Positions 60,295 through 64,000 of a stretch of 64,000 nucleotides of DNA are shown one piece after another. Source of the DNA: Comamonadaceae bacterium (GTDB taxonomy: Bacteria; Pseudomonadota; Gammaproteobacteria; Burkholderiales; Burkholderiaceae_C); NCBI GenBank assembly GCA_947375135.1, contig CANCER010000003.1:1-64000 (forward strand), written 5' to 3'. The position numbers were made by a program, and so were the translations under genes. The notes under the pieces were generated by a model. It saw only the letters and a list, made by a program, of their open reading frames with translations, did no database searches and had not been told where the DNA came from. Each line of letters opens with the position of its first letter. Within the stretch, counting starts at the first letter, position 1.

Positions 60295-62091
60295 CTATTC
60301 CATGCGCTGGATGCGCTGCCCCGCAGGCGCCTGCACCACGCCCCGGGTGCGCAGGTAGAGCTTGGCCACCACCAAATCAATCTCGCCGGTCTGCACGTCC
60401 TGGCCCTCGCGCAGTACCGGGAAGTTGTCACCGCCACTGGCCATGAAGTTGTTGACGGTGACGCGGTAGTTCTGTTGCAGCTCCAGCGGCACGCCGTTGA
60501 GTTGGATTGAGCCCGGCACGATGCGTGCTCCGGTGCCCGGCGCGGCGCCCTGGGGTGCCTGGGCGTTCCATTGGTAGCTAAAGCCTTGCGATACGGACAA
60601 AATGCGCCCGCCCGGGGGCTGCGGCTGTTCCCATTGTTGCTCCAGCAAACGGCGTATCTGGTCGCCGGTCAGCGTCAGGGTGACCAGGTTGTTGTTGAAG
60701 GGCAGCACGCTGAACAGCTGGCCAAAACTCACGGCGCCGCCAGCCAGATCGCTGCGCAAACCGCCGGGGTTGGTAAAGGCCATCTGCGCGGCCCGCTCGC
60801 CATAGCTGGGGTCTGAAGAGCCGGCCAGAAACACATCGGCGACAAAGTCGCCCAGACGGCTCTCGCCGGCTGCGTTGGGCCTGCGGTCCAGCGGCTCGGT
60901 CACGCGGCCCACCACCAGGTCCGACACGCTGGCCGTCAGATCGCCGTAGCGCTGCACAATCTTGGCAATCTTCGGATCCTTGGGCAAGGCCTGGTATCCG
61001 CGGGGCAAGGGCAGGGCGTTGCCTTGCGCGTCTTTCACACCCACATCGTTGATCACCAACTGGTTGTTGGCGTCCTTGGCGATTACGCGTTTGCTGCGGG
61101 CATCCACGGTCAAATCAATCTTCGTTACCAGGCGGCCGTAAAAACCGGTTTGCGTCACCAGCTTGCCGTCGGGCCGGAAGCACACGTATTCCTGGTGCGT
61201 GTGGCCGGACACCACCACATCCACGGCCGCATCCAAGCGGTCTACGAGGTTCACAATCTCGCCACTGAAGCCCGGACACGATTTGTCCAGCACCTTGCGT
61301 GCGGTGGTTTGCCCACCCTGGTGAATCAGCACCACGATCACCGTGGCACCTTGGCGGCGCAACGCCGGCATCAGCGCATTCACCGTCTCCACCTCGTCCT
61401 TGAAGTCCAGGCCCGCCACGCCCGCAGGCGTCACCACGGTGGGCGTGTCTTTGAGTGTGAGGCCGATAAAGGCCACCTTTACACCCCCTAAGGTTTTGAT
61501 GGCATAGGCCGACAGCAGCGGCTTGGCGCTCTGCTGGTCGATCACATTGGCGGCGAGGTATTGGAAGCGTGCGCCGGTAAAGCGGCCCTGGTTCATGCAG
61601 GTATCCGTACCGACCACACCGGCGCTGCCGTCCGGTGTTTTGGGAAAGCAGCCGCCGTGCTGCAAACGCAGCAACTCCAGGCGGCCCTTGTCAAATTCAT
61701 GGTTGCCTACGCTGGCAATATCCAGTCCGATGGCATCCAGCACCTCAATCGTGGGTTCGTCATGAAACAACCCCGAAGTCAGCGGTGAGGCACCCAGCAT
61801 ATCGCCCGCAGCCACCACCAGCGTGTTGCGCGGGTTCTGGCTTTTGAGCTGGTGTACCAGGCTGGCCAGATAGGCCGCACCGCCGGCCGAGACCCGGCTG
61901 CCCTCCGGCTTGTCCGGGTCCGGCACCAGCACGCTGCCCGAAGGCGGCAGGATGTTGCCGTGGAAGTCATTCAGGGCAATCAGCGACAGCGTGATGGGCT
62001 TGCCCGATGGCGCCTTCGCCGCCGCCAGGCTGCTACCCGCAGCACCGAAGAAAAGTGCTGCCAGCAGCAGGGGGGCGGAGAAGGCGCGCAT
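60295..62091 (-). CDS. Secreted bifunctional metallophosphatase/5'-nucleotidase
   Basis: The 598-residue UshA-like periplasmic enzyme has a signal peptide (LLLAALFFGAAGSSLAAA). The metallophosphoesterase domain has LIALNDFHGNILPPSG, ASVGNHEFDKGRLEL and VDVVVSGHTHQEYVCF. The C-terminal 5'-nucleotidase domain (about 350-560) includes AQMAFTNPGGLRSDL and VTVNNFMASGGDNFPVL. It hydrolyses nucleotides or other phosphoesters to recover phosphate and nucleoside. It lies one base after the TonB-dependent receptor gene, suggesting a joint uptake transcript. Confidence 0.94.
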   Translation of the reverse strand: MRAFSAPLLLAALFFGAAGSSLAAAKAPSGKPITLSLIALNDFHGNILPPSGSVLVPDPDKPEGSRVSAGGAAYLASLVHQLKSQNPRNTLVVAAGDMLGASPLTSGLFHDEPTIEVLDAIGLDIASVGNHEFDKGRLELLRLQHGGCFPKTPDGSAGVVGTDTCMNQGRFTGARFQYLAANVIDQQSAKPLLSAYAIKTLGGVKVAFIGLTLKDTPTVVTPAGVAGLDFKDEVETVNALMPALRRQGATVIVVLIHQGGQTTARKVLDKSCPGFSGEIVNLVDRLDAAVDVVVSGHTHQEYVCFRPDGKLVTQTGFYGRLVTKIDLTVDARSKRVIAKDANNQLVINDVGVKDAQGNALPLPRGYQALPKDPKIAKIVQRYGDLTASVSDLVVGRVTEPLDRRPNAAGESRLGDFVADVFLAGSSDPSYGERAAQMAFTNPGGLRSDLAGGAVSFGQLFSVLPFNNNLVTLTLTGDQIRRLLEQQWEQPQPPGGRILSVSQGFSYQWNAQAPQGAAPGTGARIVPGSIQLNGVPLELQQNYRVTVNNFMASGGDNFPVLREGQDVQTGEIDLVVAKLYLRTRGVVQAPAGQRIQRME

Positions 62092-62092
62092 C

Positions 62093-64000
62093 TTAGAAGT
62101 CCGAACGCAGGGTGACGGACACGTACAGCGGTGCGCTCACGTAGTAAGTGGGGCCGCTGCTGGTGGCCTTGGTCGTGAAGTTGCTGCCGCTGGGTGAATT
62201 GATACGCAGGTATTGCGTGTCAAACAGGTTCATGACGTTCATTTGAATGGACGGCTTTTTGAAGAACTTGGAGTCCGCAAAGCGGTAGCCAGCCGTGACA
62301 TTCACCACCGCATAGTCGCCCATGGTCTCGTCGTTCACCAGCGTGGAGTAGGCCGCGCCCGTGTACTTGAGGTCGACATTGCCGTACCAGTCGGCACTGT
62401 TGTAGGACACGCGCAGGCCGCTCATCCACTCCGGGGTGTCAGGCATTTGCTTGCCGCTGGTGGCTTCAGTGGTACCCACTGCCGTGCGCAAATTGCTTTG
62501 CATCTTGCTGCTGGTGTAGGACAGCGAGCCGTACACCGACCAGTTGCTGCTGAGCTTGTAGCCCGATTCCATTTCAAAGCCCTGCGTGGTCACATTGCCG
62601 ACGTTGTAGTCGACGGATGCGTTCGCTTCAGGCACATAGGCTTTGGCAATGCGGTTGTTGAAGTCAATCATGTACAGCGAGCCGGAGAATGTCCATGCGT
62701 CACGGGCGATGCGGTAGCCCACGTCCAGATTGGTGGAGGTCTCCATGTCCATCGCAGGGTTGCGCTGGGTGAAGTTGGTCAGCACGCCATTGGTAACGGT
62801 GCCACCCACCAAAAGACCTTCGTAGCTGAAGTTGCCCGGTGCCTTCATGTTTTGCGCGATATTGGCAAACACCTGTTGCTCGCCATCCAGGCGGTAACGC
62901 ATGCCCAGGCTGGGTAGCAGCTTGCTGTACGTCTTGTTGACAGCGTAGTCTGCGCCCATGCCGGTGCCGATGTTGGCAAAGCTCTTGAAGTCGCGCTTGA
63001 TCTCGGCGTTGCGCAGGCCAGCCTGCACGTTCAGCTTGTCATCCATCAGGTTGACGCTGTCCTGCAGGAACAGCGAGGATGCCGTGCTGATGGTGATCTC
63101 GTTGCGCGCCATGACCGGTTGGCCGTTCTGCTGCAGGATGTAACTGTCGGTGTTGAACTGCCATGGGTCGGCGGGTATTGCACCGCTGTTCATGACCTCG
63201 CGCGGGCCGGTTTGCACGTGGCGTGCCTGCTCATACCAGTAGCCGGCCAGGATGTCGTGGTTTTGCCAGCGGGTGTTGGCCTTCAGGGTCACGCCGGGAC
63301 GGTTGGTTTCGGTCACGCTGCTGCCGTAAACCAATGCCGTTGCGTCGGTGGCATTGCCATTGCCATTGAGGTCCTTACCGATACCGCCTCCGATCAGGGT
63401 GCTGAGGGCGTTTTCGTTCAGGGTTTGCAATTGGCCGCCACCGGTGCCGTGGCCATACCAGTAGTAGGGCTCCACCGAGATGCTGGTGTCCTTGCTGGCC
63501 TTGTATTCCACCTTGCCGGTCCACAGCAGGTTCAGGAAGGGATTGATGTTGTCCACGTAGTAACCATCCGTGGGTGCAGCCGTTGCCGTGAGGACATTGG
63601 GTGCCACCGTACCGAAGTCCAGGGTGGGCGTGGCCGCAATCTGGGTCTTGGTCAATGCACGGATATTGTTGTTGTACATCTTGTTCCACAACAGGCTGGT
63701 GGAAGCCAGCCAGCTGTCATTGACCTTCAACTCCAGGCCCATGTCCACGTGCTCTTTCTGTGCGCCGCCCTGTCCCTTGAACTTGTCGGCCGTGGCCTTG
63801 GAGTAGGAAATAAAGGCCTTGGTGCTGTCGTCGGCAAACTTGCCCGTATCCAGACGGACGAAGGTGCGGTTGGTGCGCAGGGCGCCCAGGGTCTGGGTCA
63901 GCGTCATGCCGGCCTTGTCTTTGGGTGCGCAGGTGGTCATGCCCACGTTGCCGCCCGATGCGCCTACGTGCGGGGCTTCGGTGTCGGTGGAGCCCTGGGT
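62093..64000 (-). CDS. TonB-dependent outer-membrane receptor (C-terminal part)
   Basis: The visible 635 residues run from the window edge to the stop and are the beta-barrel of a TonB-dependent receptor. Evidence is the alternating aromatic/polar strands, NLDVGYRIARDAWTFSGSLY, TTQGFEMESGYKLSSNWSVY, GNVDLKYTGAAYSTLVNDET, and a C-terminus ending in phenylalanine (YVSVTLRSDF). That is the usual outer-membrane targeting end. The plug domain and signal peptide lie beyond the window. The adjacent 5'-nucleotidase hints at a phosphorylated or nucleotide-like ligand, but none can be assigned. Confidence 0.88.
   Translation of the reverse strand, partial: TQGSTDTEAPHVGASGGNVGMTTCAPKDKAGMTLTQTLGALRTNRTFVRLDTGKFADDSTKAFISYSKATADKFKGQGGAQKEHVDMGLELKVNDSWLASTSLLWNKMYNNNIRALTKTQIAATPTLDFGTVAPNVLTATAAPTDGYYVDNINPFLNLLWTGKVEYKASKDTSISVEPYYWYGHGTGGGQLQTLNENALSTLIGGGIGKDLNGNGNATDATALVYGSSVTETNRPGVTLKANTRWQNHDILAGYWYEQARHVQTGPREVMNSGAIPADPWQFNTDSYILQQNGQPVMARNEITISTASSLFLQDSVNLMDDKLNVQAGLRNAEIKRDFKSFANIGTGMGADYAVNKTYSKLLPSLGMRYRLDGEQQVFANIAQNMKAPGNFSYEGLLVGGTVTNGVLTNFTQRNPAMDMETSTNLDVGYRIARDAWTFSGSLYMIDFNNRIAKAYVPEANASVDYNVGNVTTQGFEMESGYKLSSNWSVYGSLSYTSSKMQSNLRTAVGTTEATSGKQMPDTPEWMSGLRVSYNSADWYGNVDLKYTGAAYSTLVNDETMGDYAVVNVTAGYRFADSKFFKKPSIQMNVMNLFDTQYLRINSPSGSNFTTKATSSGPTYYVSAPLYVSVTLRSDF

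Noticed and set aside
1..64000. tRNA genes, rRNA, CRISPR arrays and riboswitches
   Set aside because: Reading both strands, I saw no cloverleaf with a T-loop GTTCRA core, no regularly spaced repeats and no recognisable aptamer core. A covariance-model search would settle this.

Overview
The window looks like chromosomal DNA of a betaproteobacterium, most likely family Comamonadaceae (Rhodoferax/Polaromonas type). The inference rests on high G+C, housekeeping neighbourhoods typical of that family (DUF3460-scpA-panB-panC; metG and apbC nearby) and C/G-run palindromic elements like those I associate with its genomes. No database search was run. No tRNA, rRNA, CRISPR array or intact insertion sequence was seen.

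Layout. (1) 1-8400, mostly minus strand: metG, a DUF1275 membrane protein, a SulP transporter, a DUF3460 protein, scpA, panB, panC and a broken HI0074-like gene at the left edge. (2) 8500-16600, plus strand: an L,D-transpeptidase overlapping a P-type ATPase, apbC, a LysR regulator and a large DUF7151-like lipoprotein. (3) 16970-24361: a formate module (OFA-family antiporter, NuoE-NuoF-type fused FdhB, molybdo/tungsto-enzyme FdhA, FdhD). (4) 24400-28500: mutL, a DedA protein and an MFS transporter. (5) 28500-51600: a surface-polysaccharide region. Its left end (28.5-32.2 kb) is AT-richer and decayed: gmd is frameshifted and fused to a beheaded glycosyltransferase, one GT4 is intact, and a GT tail relic follows. 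The rest is one tightly coupled minus-strand operon (50442 to 32169) with a divergent GT2 gene at its head. (6) 51600-64000: amiC-like amidase, tsaE/queG divergent pair, a shrunken cysteine hydrolase, a nitroreductase, ppx, a CorA/ZntB transporter, lplT, a dead HigB/HigA-type pair, a 5'-nucleotidase and the C-terminal part of a TonB-dependent receptor.

How the polysaccharide genes fit together (inference). Transaldolase could supply sedoheptulose 7-phosphate. A GmhA-like isomerase, HddA-like kinase, GmhB-like phosphatase and HddC-like guanylyltransferase would convert it to GDP-D-glycero-alpha-D-manno-heptose. An epimerase, an SDR and a Gfo/Idh/MocA enzyme may tailor a nucleotide sugar. GT2, GT4 and GT9 enzymes would build the chain, a pyruvyltransferase-like enzyme would decorate it, and Wzm/Wzt with a C-terminal cargo domain would export it. 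GtrA, GtrB and a 956-residue GT-C-like membrane protein look like a three-part periplasmic glycosylation set.

The other striking feature is a set of palindrome-rich insertions kept in frame in interdomain linkers of three essential or core genes (metG, fdhA, mutL), plus an intergenic element between panB and panC. Together they suggest a mobile or recurrent palindromic element tolerated inside genes.
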